A stretch of DNA of 64,000 nt from JABGQS01 sp963674545 (GCA_963674545.2 CAXXFB010000001.1:930001-994000); one strand, 5' to 3'. Positions 52,610-62,920 are shown, counted from the stretch's first letter. Notes: generated by a model not told the origin, from the sequence alone. Numbers and translations: made by a program.

Positions 52610-53485
52610 TTGATAAGTACGAAAGCAAAAATAATGCAGAAGGCTTTAGCCCTAGTAAGCTTCAAGAAAATAGTATCAAAAAAGATATTTGATTTTCAAA
52701 GAAAAAGCAGCCATGAAAAGCCGCCAAAATTTATTTATAGAAAATATAACGTAAGAGAATTCTTTGCAGCTGAAATGAAATGCTTTACAGTTTATTCAAC
52801 AGAGGCTATCGATAAACACATAATATATTTTCACGGTGGTGCGTATTCTCTGCATTCCTCAAGAATCCATTGGAAGTTTATTGACTCGATAATAGAGCAA
52901 ACAAAATCAAAAGTAACTTTTTTTGATTATCCGCTTGCCCCTAAGAGCGATTGTGTCAATACTTTAGAAACAGTAAAAAAAGCATATAAAAATATTATTG
53001 AAGCAGCAGGGCAGGAGATAATATTGATGGGTGATTCAGCCGGAGGCGGAATGGCACTTGCTTTGTCAATCGCGGTCAATAAAGGAAATATTATGCCGAA
53101 ACCTTCAAAAGTTATACTGTTGTCAGCTTGGTTAGATATTTCAATGGAAGGCAATGACTATTCCAGTTGTTCGGATCAGGATTTTATGTTGGACTCAGAT
53201 GCTTTAAAAAAAATCGGAAGAGTATATGCCGGCGACTTAGATATTAAAGATTATCGCTGTTCTCCAATTTATGATGATTTAAACGATATGGGCAAAATAG
53301 CTATATTTACCGGAACAAAAGATATGTTAAATGTACAATCAAGAAAACTTAGAGATAAGTTGATTAATAATGGCTATGAGTGCGCTTACTACGAATATGA
53401 AGACATGCAGCATATCTGGATGCTGCTGCCTATTCCAGAGGCACAAGTTGCAGTTTCTGAAATCTGTAAGTATATTATTAGCTAG
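52610..53485 (+). CDS. Alpha/beta hydrolase, hormone-sensitive-lipase-like
   Basis: A 291-residue esterase of the HSL family. The oxyanion HGG is in IIYFHGGAYSLHS (near residues 82-86), the nucleophile Ser in MGDSAGGGMAL, an Asp in FTGTKDML and the His in DMQHIWML. No signal peptide is seen. The start is a TTG at 52610 with AGGAG 7 nt upstream. Substrates are probably short acyl esters. Confidence 0.87.
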   Translation: MISTKAKIMQKALALVSFKKIVSKKIFDFQRKSSHEKPPKFIYRKYNVREFFAAEMKCFTVYSTEAIDKHIIYFHGGAYSLHSSRIHWKFIDSIIEQTKSKVTFFDYPLAPKSDCVNTLETVKKAYKNIIEAAGQEIILMGDSAGGGMALALSIAVNKGNIMPKPSKVILLSAWLDISMEGNDYSSCSDQDFMLDSDALKKIGRVYAGDLDIKDYRCSPIYDDLNDMGKIAIFTGTKDMLNVQSRKLRDKLINNGYECAYYEYEDMQHIWMLLPIPEAQVAVSEICKYIIS

Positions 53486-53520
53486 AAGAAAAGTGAAAAA
53501 CCAATAAGGCGGTTGAAAAA

Positions 53521-54219
53521 ATGAAAAAGAAAAAGACGAAGATTGCGATTATAATTATTTCAGTATTTCTTGTTGTAGTTTTAGGCGGTTTTTATATATA
53601 CACGCTAGATTATTATAGAGCAGACCAGACCGCTAAAGATATAATCGACTCAGGAGATAATATCATTACAGATGGCAATATAACTGTTTTCTATTCTGAA
53701 GAACAGTCTGATACCGGTCTTATATTCTATCCGGGTGGTAAAGTTGAAACTGATGCATACGCACCTCTGTTAAAAGAACTTTCAAATAAAGGTATTACAT
53801 GTGTTCTTATAAGGATGCCTTTTAATCTTGCAGTATTCAATATAAATGCTGCCGACAAAATATATGATGAGTTTTCAAATATAAGTAATTGGTATATCTG
53901 CGGTCATTCATTAGGCGGAGCGATGGCTAGCAGTTATGTCGGAAATAACAGTGATAAAGTAGACGGGCTTATACTTCTTGGGGCATATCCGGTAAACGAC
54001 TCTAGTCTGCCTACACTTGCCATCTACGGAAGTGAAGATATAAAGCTCGATTTGACCAAGCTTGAAGATGTTCAAAGAAAACTTGAAATCACCGATGGTA
54101 ATCATGCGTATTTTGGCAACTATGGTGAGCAAAAGGGAGACGGGATCGCTTCGATTACAAGAAAAGAGCAGCAAAAGCAAACCGTTGACGCAATTCAAAA
54201 TTTTATAAATAATCAGTAG
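53521..54219 (+). CDS. Membrane-anchored alpha/beta hydrolase
   Basis: A 232-residue protein with a basic N-terminus and one helix (residues 7-27), followed by an extracellular hydrolase domain. The elbow is CGHSLGGAMASS, preceded by LIFYPGGKVETDAY in place of the usual HG oxyanion strand. Candidate Asp and His lie in LAIYGSEDIKL and TDGNHAYFGNYG. It belongs to a family of short carboxylesterase-like proteins found in Firmicutes. It lies 35 nt after the previous hydrolase and 29 nt before the Rieske gene. Confidence 0.82.
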   Translation: MKKKKTKIAIIIISVFLVVVLGGFYIYTLDYYRADQTAKDIIDSGDNIITDGNITVFYSEEQSDTGLIFYPGGKVETDAYAPLLKELSNKGITCVLIRMPFNLAVFNINAADKIYDEFSNISNWYICGHSLGGAMASSYVGNNSDKVDGLILLGAYPVNDSSLPTLAIYGSEDIKLDLTKLEDVQRKLEITDGNHAYFGNYGEQKGDGIASITRKEQQKQTVDAIQNFINNQ

Positions 54220-54248
54220 ACCCAGATTTGGAATTTGAGGTGTGATAA

Positions 54249-55232
54249 ATGATTAAAAACCAATGGTACGCAATTTTAGACTCGCATGAAATTAAAAGCA
54301 AAAAGCTGATTGGAGTAGTTCGGTTAGGAGAAAAACTCGTCTTGTGGCGCCGGGAAGATGGCAGTATCGCCTGCATCGCTGACCAGTGCTGCCACCGGGG
54401 AGCAAAACTGAGTGCTGGCAAGTTATGCGGCGATCATATACAATGCCCATTCCACGGCTTTGAATATAATGAAACCGGCAAAGTTATAATGATACCAGCT
54501 AACGGAAAGAATACGCCTGTTCCGGAAAGATACGAAGTAAAGCATTATGAAGCAAGGCAAATGGGCGGACTGATTTGGTTATGGTGGGGAGAAAAAACAG
54601 AGCCTTTGCCTCCAATACCCTTTTTTAAAGAACTTGAGGAGTTCAGCTACTCTCAAATAACAGACTATTGGGATGTGCATTATTCCAGATGCATTGAGAA
54701 TCAGCTTGATGTAATGCACTTGCCATTCGTTCACTATAATACAATAGGATCAGATAAAAAAACTCTTGTAAACGGGCCTGTTGTGCATTGGGATGAGGAA
54801 ACAATGACTTTTTATGTTTTCAATGTGTTTGACGACGGCAAAACAATTCCCCTTAAGCCTGCGGAAATTGAAGAACCCGAGAAATTGTTCAGTCTAAAAT
54901 TCCGTTTTCCCAACATATGGCAAAACGTCATATCTGATAAAGTAAGGGTATTTGCAGCCTTTGTCCCAATAGATGAAGAAAAAAGTGTTATATATCTAAG
55001 ATTCTATCAAAAGTTTTTAAGGCTTCCCGTCCTTTCACATATTGTCAATTTCTTTGGCAAATTATTCAGCAACGTTATCCTAAAGCAAGACAAGCGGGTC
55101 GTATTAACTCAAATACCGAAAAAGACAAGCTATGGTATGAAAGAGAAACTTGTACAGGGCGATCTTCCAATTATAGAATACAGAAGGCGGCGGGAAGAGC
55201 TGAAAAAAAACAAGCTGGAATATAAGAATTAA
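54249..55232 (+). CDS. Rieske non-haem iron oxygenase, alpha-subunit type
   Basis: A 327-residue oxygenase. Rieske [2Fe-2S] ligands are Cys47, His49, Cys66 and His69. The mononuclear iron site shows the N-x-x-D-x-x-H-x(4)-H pattern in ENQLDVMHLPFVHYN (Asn151, Asp154, His157, His162). This is the arrangement of enzymes that hydroxylate or O/N-demethylate substrates using O2. No reductase or ferredoxin gene is adjacent apart from the flavin-reductase-like gene upstream. It is unexpected next to gene families typical of strict anaerobes. GAGGTG precedes the ATG. Confidence 0.87.
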   Translation: MIKNQWYAILDSHEIKSKKLIGVVRLGEKLVLWRREDGSIACIADQCCHRGAKLSAGKLCGDHIQCPFHGFEYNETGKVIMIPANGKNTPVPERYEVKHYEARQMGGLIWLWWGEKTEPLPPIPFFKELEEFSYSQITDYWDVHYSRCIENQLDVMHLPFVHYNTIGSDKKTLVNGPVVHWDEETMTFYVFNVFDDGKTIPLKPAEIEEPEKLFSLKFRFPNIWQNVISDKVRVFAAFVPIDEEKSVIYLRFYQKFLRLPVLSHIVNFFGKLFSNVILKQDKRVVLTQIPKKTSYGMKEKLVQGDLPIIEYRRRREELKKNKLEYKN

Positions 55233-55433
55233 GGCCACTGCACACTTGTCTTTTTTCACAAAAACAGCGATTGTTTATTGTATTCATATCTGCTGAAGCA
55301 GCATTATTAAACTCAATACTTTCTTTTATTTTCATCGACCCAAACATCTTAAGCATTTTATAATATTGTTCTTTAAAATAAAAATCAATTTTAATATTAT
55401 ATTGTAATATAAATACATTTATTCGATCTTTGT

Positions 55434-55478
55434 AAAAAAAACAGCCCGCAAACTGGCTTGGTTGTCAGCTTGCAGGCT
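55434..55478 (-). terminator. Terminator of the large surface-protein gene
   Basis: AGCC-GCAA-CTG and CAG-TTGC-GGCT form a long imperfect stem followed on the minus strand by eight T. It lies 27 nt after the stop at 55505. The remaining part of the gap from 55233 holds nothing I can support. Confidence 0.8.
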
Positions 55479-55504
55479 ATATTTATTTGCTATTTAGGTT
55501 TTAT

Positions 55505-58500
55505 TTATTCTGTCTCGTTTTTACGTGAGCGCAGTGCCGCATATATATAGCTGAACGCTATGTATGCTGCTTCTATTATGATAGATACTACATACCCCAC
55601 GTAATGTCTCAGCCAGCATAGCAGAACCATCAGCACTACGCTTACAACAATATACAGTATCACACGCAGTTTCTTTTCGTTGAAGAACTCTCTGCGCCAC
55701 AGATAGTTTATAAGCAGCAGAATCGCCGCTATGAGCCAGCCTACCACGCACCACCATGAGAAGAAAGGCGCTTTGGTTTCTTCGTCCAGCACATTAAACG
55801 TTGCGGCATAAGGTATCGACTCGTCGCCCATAGACACCGTTATCACTAAACCGTCCATACCCACAAAGCCATCACCCGGTGTGTAAATCAACTTACCGTC
55901 TTCTATGCGTACGCTGCCGTTCGCCGGCTGTCCGTCTATAGAGATACCAGTGATATCACCATAGTTACCGATATACTCAGACAGGTCTATCACAAGCTCT
56001 GTGTTTTTGTTAGTATTAAAGCTATCCTCATTAAGCGGCGCTCCATAACCAAGTGTCTTAGCTTCGCCGGTGGCCGGATCAGTAGTCGTAATGACCTGAT
56101 AGACGACCTCCTGACCGTTCTTCTTGACCACAAAGGTATATGTATCTATTCCGCCGCCGCTGCCTGAATCAGGAGTATAGTAAACGTCGTTGCCAGTGCT
56201 GTTGGTGCTTCCTTTAGTCGGCGGTTTGATTATTACTATTTCTTCTTCGCCGCCGCCTTCGCCGCCTTCACCTTCGTCTCCTCCGCCTTCCGGTTCGAAT
56301 ATTGCAGTACCTTCTTTGTAGTACTCAGGATAGCTCACTTCCACTGTTACGAGAGCTGTCTTTTCAATATCTCCATCTACGACAGTATAGTTAAACGTAT
56401 CGGTTCCTACAAAATCTTCTGCAGGCGTATATACGACCTTGCCGCTGGAGATGACTGCTGTCCCGTTGCTTGGAGCAGATACGGAAGCGATGGACAGTCC
56501 ATCTGTTTCTATGTCACTATCGTTTGCCAGAACGTCTATCTCTACCGAAACTTCATAATACGTACTTGCCGTATCATTATTAAGTACCGGTGCATCGTTT
56601 ACGCTATCAACAGTTACAGATACCTGAGCCGTAGACTCATATTTGCCATCCGTTATCGTATATGTAAATGTGTCTTTTCCGTTGTAGTTCTCATCAGGCG
56701 TATATTTCAGCCCTGATCCGCTCTTTTCTACAGTTCCGTTTGCCGGATTGCTGAACGAATCTATTGTAAGCGTGCTGTCGATATCCTCATCATTATTCAG
56801 CACATAAACTATTACTGAAGAATCTTCGTCCACTGTCGCAGAATCATTATATGCATCCGGGGGATCATTCACTGCAGTTACATTAACAGTTACAAGCCCT
56901 GTGTCCTGTGCGCCGAATTCGTCTTCAACTACATATGTGAATTTGACAGTTCCGTTATAGTCTGCAGCCGGTTTGAATACTACTTTGCCTGCGACTAGCG
57001 TAAGCTTGCCCGCCGACGGTTTTGTAAGCGCTGACACTGAAGCTACTGTAAGTGTATCGCCTTCGTCAGTATCAATATCTGCATCCGTATCGTTCGCTGT
57101 AAGATCCAGTTCGGTGCTTGCAGCATCCTCCTTCATCGTGAAGGTATCATCCACTGCTGTCGGTGATGTATTCTCCAGAGTTGAAACCGTCACTGACACT
57201 GTCCTTACGTTGCCGGCATTGTCTATAGCCTCAACTTTCAGCGTTACCTCTTCGCCTCTGGTATAGCCTGTCAGTGTTTCGTTAACAGTAGCTTTCCATT
57301 CTGACCATTCACTGCCGTTATATATCCTGTATCCAAGCACTGCCATACCTGACATAGCATCTGTTGTTGAAGCAGATATATCAATGCTGTCTATCGTCGT
57401 AACGCTCGTTGTTATTACAAAATCTACAGGCTCTTCTTTATCCAGCTTGACTTTTTTCGAGCCTTCAGCCGATATGTTGCCAGCGTTGTCTACAGAACGG
57501 TAATAGAATGTATACTCACCGGATGTATCGAATGTGTACGTAGTGCCGTCCTGCCAGTCTCCGTCATCTATCTTGTATTGATACTTTTCTACTCCGCTGT
57601 TATCATCTGTTGATCCGCTGAGCGTTATATCAACATCAGCCGTTGCCCATGTGCCCGCTATATACGGCAGGCTGTTTGACACCATGTCAATATCAGGCGT
57701 GCTCGGATCGATAAGGTCCACTTTTACAGTCTTGCTTACGACCGTGCTGTTTCCGCCTTCATCCGTAACTTTGAAGTATACGGTATGCTCTCCGCTCGTA
57801 TCAAGAAGCTTGCTGCTTCCCGCAGTGTAGTTAGTACCGTCGGTAGAAACTTCATATACAAGGTCCCCATCCGCAGTCATATCATCTGTCGAGCCGGATG
57901 CCGAAACGGTGATTGCCGTCTTTGACCATGTTCCGTCAGTGTATTCCGGAGAGGTCTCTATCGTCGGCTCGCTTGGCGAAGACACGTCTACCCAAACTAT
58001 TTTAGAGTTGGTTGCAGAAACGTTGCCTGCATTATCTTCAGAGCGGTAATAGAATGTATACTTACCGGACGAGCTGAACGTATACGTGCCGCCGTCCTGC
58101 CAGTCGCCGCTGTCTATCTTGTACTGGTAGACAGAAAAACCGCTGCCAACGTCAGTAGAGCCGCTGAGCGTTATATCCACGTCCGTTGTTGCCCATGTCC
58201 CGGCGATATATGATGAGCCGTCCGACTGCATATCGACATCCGGTACGCTCGGATCGTCAACGTCCACCTTCACCGTCTTGCTTGCGACGCTGCTGGTGTT
58301 ATTGCTTTCATCCGTCACTTTAAAGTATACGGTATACATACCCGTCGCGCTAAATATTTTGCTGTTGCCCGTCGTATAATTCGTACCGTCAGTCGAAACA
58401 CTATACACAAGGTCCTCATCCGCCGTAAAGTCATCTGTAGAGCCGGATGCCGTTGCTGTAAGAGCCTCAGTCGCCCATGTGCCGTCGACATATGCCGGTG

Positions 58501-61030
58501 AAACATCGATATTCGGCGTTGAAGGTGCTGTATTGTCCGTCAGTGTGAACGGTCCAAAGTATGCAGGTGTAGATTCATTATTCGCATAGTCCACTGCTTT
58601 ATAGTGCAGATAGTATGTCCCGGGGCTGCTGATGGAAACGCTGTATTCACTGTTCGTGCCCATTGAGCCCCAACTTGTCGGGGTCGTTGCCGAATCGCTG
58701 AGAACTGCAAAGCGATGGCTAAATCCGCTTCCGCCCTCTTCGTCGCTGAATGTCAGTGTAACAACTTTTGGTTCATTGTATGTGCCGCTTGAAGTATCGC
58801 ACTCTGCTGTTGGTGCAGTAGTATCGACAATGACTGTCAGGTAGCGTGCAACCGGCTCAGACCATACGTTACTCGCATTCTTGACCTCAAGCGTTATTTT
58901 ATATGTTCCTGCAGCCACGCCTTCAAAGTTTGTCATAGGCGAAGAAGCGCTGTATATCTCTGTGCCGTCAAGCGACACTTTCCACAAATATCCGTTAATG
59001 GCTTCGCCGTTTGGATCGTAAGATGTATCCGTATAGCTTACCACGTCCGGGTCAGTGACATACGTACGCAGCGGAGACGGGGAAACTTTAAACTCGGCAA
59101 CCGGCGTCGACGGATCTCCGCCCGATGTTGTCGAAACATACCGCAGGTACGGATCGCTTTGTACGCCAAGCCCGTCCGTCACTACCTGCTTGATGATATA
59201 TTCTTTATCGGCTTCAAACGTTGTCGGCTTGCCCGAAGTCCAAGAGCTGGCGGTTGTTTCTTTATAGTACCAAGCTGTTGAGTCAATACCCTCATCATAT
59301 GCATCGTTACCCGGATCATATGTATCGGGGTCGTATGCATTGTCATCTATGTTCACGGTATAGTTCCCGTCATCGCTCACACTAACGGTGAATTTAGCAA
59401 CAGGCTGACGATGTACATATACTGTTTTGACTACTTCCGCTTTATAATAAATATCATATTTACCCGTCTCGGTGAACGAAATGTCAAGATTACTGAGCGG
59501 CACATTGTCATAAGGTACAACTCCTGTTGGATTCTCGTAATAAGTTTCATCCTGGTCGATAAGCCACTTACCGTTCGGCCAATCTATATCGGCTGTGTTT
59601 GTCTGTTCCGACTCAGGCGTGATAGATAGCGAACTCGGTTTGCCGTAGATAAGATATTCAGTATCGTTGACAACTCCGTCTACGTACTCGTTATAAATGT
59701 ATGTTGCAAGTGCATTGATCTGCTCGCTGTATGTATCGGTTGCAGCATCATCTTTATCTATATATATACCGTTGCCGTCGTTCTTCTGAATGAACGCTTC
59801 GCCGTCCGCATCATCATAGCCCCAACCGAGATAATGAATGTTCTCGTTACCAAGGCGTGCCAAGATCTCGCCGAGTGCTTCCGGGTCAGAAAAATCGCTT
59901 ACTGCGCCATCTTCTGCGTTTATGATAAAACGTTTGGATTCGTCTCTCCATTCCGGCTCACGTATAACTTCAGAGAACCGTTTGGATGATTCAGTGCTCA
60001 TTGTTATATCATTGAATGTAAAGTGAGTATGTGCGCTGCAGCCATGATATAGATAAGAGTTCATTGGTCCAAATCCGTATGAACCATTATCTGTTAATGT
60101 GACTTCTGTACTCGAACCACCTGCCGCTAAATTCCATGTGACTGGGTTCAAAGTTAAACTGTTCGGGTCTCCAGACGCAGCATCTGCATACCACATTTGC
60201 ATCCCGGTAGGTGTTGCTTCGATTTTTATTTTTCTTATTGTGCCTATATTACTATTCAACGGAGATACGCTTGCTGTAGCGACTAATGTACCTATGCTCG
60301 CAACATTTGATACAGTCCCCGTTGTACTCCCGTGAAAATTATATACATTCTGGTTTGTAAATGAATATAGATAAATTACAGGAGGATTGGAACTCATTAT
60401 AGTATATTTGAAAAATAATAAATATCCGGTCATGGTTTTATTGGGGAAAGCATTATCCGACATGCCTGTATTTATAAAAAATCCTGGACCATCAAGGGCA
60501 TCATGGAATTCGCCTTCTTGAATATAAAAATCAATGATTTTTTTGCCCGGATCACTATCTGGCATATACATAAAGTCCTTATATGATGGAGAGCCATAGC
60601 CATAGAAATCAATATCAGTGCCGTCTGTCGTGCTAACTTCAATATGATTGTTTAAATTGTAGTTATTATTAACCTCATTATAATATGGTCTGTAATATGG
60701 AATCTCATAAGCTACATTGTTGGTGTGATCGAAAACCTCCCAACCCGCACTAGTGTCTCCAGCGCTTACATCGTTGGATTCCACCGCCTGTATCTTGATT
60801 TTGTCTTCCGGAACACCCATAGCTACTAAAGCAGCCGTTAAGTCCGCTTCAACATTTGAGACATCTGAGTCTGTCTGACCCAGTGTCAATACGATGTCCA
60901 GCAAATCATCCTGATCTACATTTATGTCAATCTCCTGGGGGTCTGCAGCCAGAGCAACGCTGCCCAAGCTAACTGAAATCAGCATTCCTAGAAATAGTAA
61001 AAATGCAACCTTATTCTTTATTCTTTTCAT
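55505..61030 (-). CDS. Large Ig/cadherin-like repeat surface protein
   Basis: A protein of 1841 residues from the ATG at 61030 (GGAGGG just upstream). It has a signal peptide (residues 1-28) and an unassigned N-terminal part (about 30-480) with a Tyr/Asn-rich beta-type domain. Next come PKD-like segments (about 540-770), then alternating Ig-like repeats of two kinds (about 850-1260) with DNAGNxS blocks. Three cadherin/VCBS-like repeats (about 1300-1580) have the form NDxD...YTPxxxYNGTDTFTYTVxDG, followed by a Glu/Gly-rich linker and a further VCBS-like unit. Three hydrophobic segments lie near residues 1750-1830, with no LPXTG. It is probably a calcium-binding adhesin or stalk anchored by its C-terminal helices. 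Confidence 0.88.
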   Translation of the reverse strand: MKRIKNKVAFLLFLGMLISVSLGSVALAADPQEIDINVDQDDLLDIVLTLGQTDSDVSNVEADLTAALVAMGVPEDKIKIQAVESNDVSAGDTSAGWEVFDHTNNVAYEIPYYRPYYNEVNNNYNLNNHIEVSTTDGTDIDFYGYGSPSYKDFMYMPDSDPGKKIIDFYIQEGEFHDALDGPGFFINTGMSDNAFPNKTMTGYLLFFKYTIMSSNPPVIYLYSFTNQNVYNFHGSTTGTVSNVASIGTLVATASVSPLNSNIGTIRKIKIEATPTGMQMWYADAASGDPNSLTLNPVTWNLAAGGSSTEVTLTDNGSYGFGPMNSYLYHGCSAHTHFTFNDITMSTESSKRFSEVIREPEWRDESKRFIINAEDGAVSDFSDPEALGEILARLGNENIHYLGWGYDDADGEAFIQKNDGNGIYIDKDDAATDTYSEQINALATYIYNEYVDGVVNDTEYLIYGKPSSLSITPESEQTNTADIDWPNGKWLIDQDETYYENPTGVVPYDNVPLSNLDISFTETGKYDIYYKAEVVKTVYVHRQPVAKFTVSVSDDGNYTVNIDDNAYDPDTYDPGNDAYDEGIDSTAWYYKETTASSWTSGKPTTFEADKEYIIKQVVTDGLGVQSDPYLRYVSTTSGGDPSTPVAEFKVSPSPLRTYVTDPDVVSYTDTSYDPNGEAINGYLWKVSLDGTEIYSASSPMTNFEGVAAGTYKITLEVKNASNVWSEPVARYLTVIVDTTAPTAECDTSSGTYNEPKVVTLTFSDEEGGSGFSHRFAVLSDSATTPTSWGSMGTNSEYSVSISSPGTYYLHYKAVDYANNESTPAYFGPFTLTDNTAPSTPNIDVSPAYVDGTWATEALTATASGSTDDFTADEDLVYSVSTDGTNYTTGNSKIFSATGMYTVYFKVTDESNNTSSVASKTVKVDVDDPSVPDVDMQSDGSSYIAGTWATTDVDITLSGSTDVGSGFSVYQYKIDSGDWQDGGTYTFSSSGKYTFYYRSEDNAGNVSATNSKIVWVDVSSPSEPTIETSPEYTDGTWSKTAITVSASGSTDDMTADGDLVYEVSTDGTNYTAGSSKLLDTSGEHTVYFKVTDEGGNSTVVSKTVKVDLIDPSTPDIDMVSNSLPYIAGTWATADVDITLSGSTDDNSGVEKYQYKIDDGDWQDGTTYTFDTSGEYTFYYRSVDNAGNISAEGSKKVKLDKEEPVDFVITTSVTTIDSIDISASTTDAMSGMAVLGYRIYNGSEWSEWKATVNETLTGYTRGEEVTLKVEAIDNAGNVRTVSVTVSTLENTSPTAVDDTFTMKEDAASTELDLTANDTDADIDTDEGDTLTVASVSALTKPSAGKLTLVAGKVVFKPAADYNGTVKFTYVVEDEFGAQDTGLVTVNVTAVNDPPDAYNDSATVDEDSSVIVYVLNNDEDIDSTLTIDSFSNPANGTVEKSGSGLKYTPDENYNGKDTFTYTITDGKYESTAQVSVTVDSVNDAPVLNNDTASTYYEVSVEIDVLANDSDIETDGLSIASVSAPSNGTAVISSGKVVYTPAEDFVGTDTFNYTVVDGDIEKTALVTVEVSYPEYYKEGTAIFEPEGGGDEGEGGEGGGEEEIVIIKPPTKGSTNSTGNDVYYTPDSGSGGGIDTYTFVVKKNGQEVVYQVITTTDPATGEAKTLGYGAPLNEDSFNTNKNTELVIDLSEYIGNYGDITGISIDGQPANGSVRIEDGKLIYTPGDGFVGMDGLVITVSMGDESIPYAATFNVLDEETKAPFFSWWCVVGWLIAAILLLINYLWRREFFNEKKLRVILYIVVSVVLMVLLCWLRHYVGYVVSIIIEAAYIAFSYIYAALRSRKNETE

Positions 61031-61403
61031 ATTCCCTCCCACTACGATAATATCAGATATGGCTATAGTACAATTACTAGTAGTTTACCACAACATATAG
61101 TATTCCGCTATAAAAAAATGTTTAATTATTCTATTTTTGTGTTTTTAATGTCATACGCCACAAAAAACGCCTGTTTTACTACAGAATTCTTCTATTCTCG
61201 TGTTTTTAAGCCATTTTTCGCATACACTTTGTTATTTGTACCACTTCTCAAGAGAATTGAAACTAAATGAAGTCAAATTAATTTTAGAAGCTTATATGCC
61301 GAAAGTCTTTTGAAAAAGTATAAAGTGGCGCAATAAAACAACTATCATTTTCTATAATAGATTTAAACAGCTGCAATATAAAAAAACACCACATAATTAT
61401 ATA
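61031..61403. other. AT-rich non-coding stretch upstream of surface-protein gene
   Basis: No gene, riboswitch or clear promoter was recognised. Two partly similar segments (TGTTTTTAA at about 61138 and 61200) may be chance. It presumably holds the promoter of the surface-protein gene. Confidence 0.4.
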
Positions 61404-61443
61404 ATTACAAAAGCCAAATAATGCAAAACGCTTTTATTCGGCT
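61404..61443 (-). terminator. Terminator after second fucose-isomerase-like gene
   Basis: AGCC-AATAA and TTATT-GGCT arms pair, and on the minus strand TTTTG follows. It lies 68 nt downstream of the stop at 61511. Confidence 0.65.
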
Positions 61444-61510
61444 CTTGTTAAGGCGGAGGGAAAATGATATTTATTTTTAACTCTTTATATATCACCTGCG
61501 ATGCAGGTTC

Positions 61511-62920
61511 CTATATCATAATGCTGTCTTGAAAGTAGTCCTCGTATTTAACTTCATTTATATGGCCCATTGAAATCCACGAAGCAATCTCATTGATTTC
61601 GTTTGTAACGTCGCCAAAGGCAACCGGATAATGATGATGAAATTTATTGACAAGAACTGTATTAACAAAGTCAATTGCCGATATCTTTTCTCTGTTCAGC
61701 CGTACATCACCGATCCAGCCGCTGCTGCCGGTAAAGCTTTCTTTGTCCTTTATCACTTTGCCGTCCGCAATAAATATCTTGTCTGCTTCTCCCGCTATTC
61801 TTGCGATCGTTACGTGCTCCGGTTTGAATGAAAGGTCCCTGACTATAGGCATACCGCTGTAGCTTGTCTGCAGCGTGAAGCATTCGTTCTGAGCAAAGCA
61901 TTTTGCAGTCGAACCGCAATGCCACATCAATATGCTGTTGTCGTTTTCATCAAACTGAGGAAAATCCATGAGGGTCGTCTCACTGCCGGTCAGATATTTT
62001 AAAAGCAGCATGCTGAGAGCCCCCATAAGATCTCCCTCGCAGGCAACAACTGTTCCATCATCATTAAGCTTTCCTATAACTGCACACAGGTTTGTTTTAA
62101 AATCTTCCTGAAGTTTGTATATACAGTTCAAAGCAAGAGCATCACAGTTATATTCATCAATGAACTCCTTGTACGCCATATATATACGTGCGTTGGCTTC
62201 AACGTAAGGCCTGCATTGTTCGCTTATGCATTTAGCTTCGTTAACAAAGTCTTCAGAAACCTTTTCTACTTGGCTTGCTTTGAAACCAAGCGCTTTATCC
62301 CTGATTTCCCTATACTCATTGTATTGACTAATATCTATTCCTTTGAATCTTTTTTTTATACTGCGCTCATCAAAGTATAAATCTCCAAAGCCATTTGAGA
62401 CTCCGCCTATCAGTGCAACTTTTGAGCTGCACAGCTTCTTGAGTGCGTCAAGAGCTTTTACTGTTACGCTGAATCTGTTTTTAAACATTTTATCTTCAGC
62501 ATCACCATAGAACCATTTAAACTTAACATCGTGCTCTTTAACATAGTGTCCTATTATACCCGCATAGAATGTCATGCCTACAAACGAGTTGAACGGTGAT
62601 GGCCCTTTGGTCGCCCCTTCAGGGATTGCCCATATCCCAAGCCTTGCTTTTGTTATGCCTGCAAATATCGGTATGAGCGTTCCTCCCGAGCAGGTAGTGA
62701 TTTGTACAAGCAAAAAATCCACATTGTTTTTCTCGCATTCTTCAACGGCTTTCTTTGCATCCGCATCCGTATATACCGGGCTGCTTACAATGTACAGTTC
62801 GAACCCAAGTTTTACAGATGACTCTTTCAGGCTTTCTATTGATTTATTGAAAAATCCTTCAGCGTCTCCTATAAACGATTTGTCTCTCGTGCTGACGATA
62901 CCTATTTTAATTTTTGACAT
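61511..62920 (-). CDS. L-fucose/L-arabinose isomerase-like protein (right end)
   Basis: A protein of 469 residues from the ATG at 62920, which has GAGGT 6 nt upstream. An in-frame TTG at 62938 is rejected because that site lies inside the extended frame. Superfamily marks are VACEGDLMGALSMLLLKYLTG, SILMWHCGST and the C-terminal HHHYPVAFGDVTNEI with metal-binding residues. It is distantly related to the protein at 6193-7497 (same C-terminal blocks, different N-terminus). It lies 57 nt after the amidohydrolase gene. Substrate unknown. Confidence 0.8.
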   Translation of the reverse strand: MSKIKIGIVSTRDKSFIGDAEGFFNKSIESLKESSVKLGFELYIVSSPVYTDADAKKAVEECEKNNVDFLLVQITTCSGGTLIPIFAGITKARLGIWAIPEGATKGPSPFNSFVGMTFYAGIIGHYVKEHDVKFKWFYGDAEDKMFKNRFSVTVKALDALKKLCSSKVALIGGVSNGFGDLYFDERSIKKRFKGIDISQYNEYREIRDKALGFKASQVEKVSEDFVNEAKCISEQCRPYVEANARIYMAYKEFIDEYNCDALALNCIYKLQEDFKTNLCAVIGKLNDDGTVVACEGDLMGALSMLLLKYLTGSETTLMDFPQFDENDNSILMWHCGSTAKCFAQNECFTLQTSYSGMPIVRDLSFKPEHVTIARIAGEADKIFIADGKVIKDKESFTGSSGWIGDVRLNREKISAIDFVNTVLVNKFHHHYPVAFGDVTNEINEIASWISMGHINEVKYEDYFQDSIMI

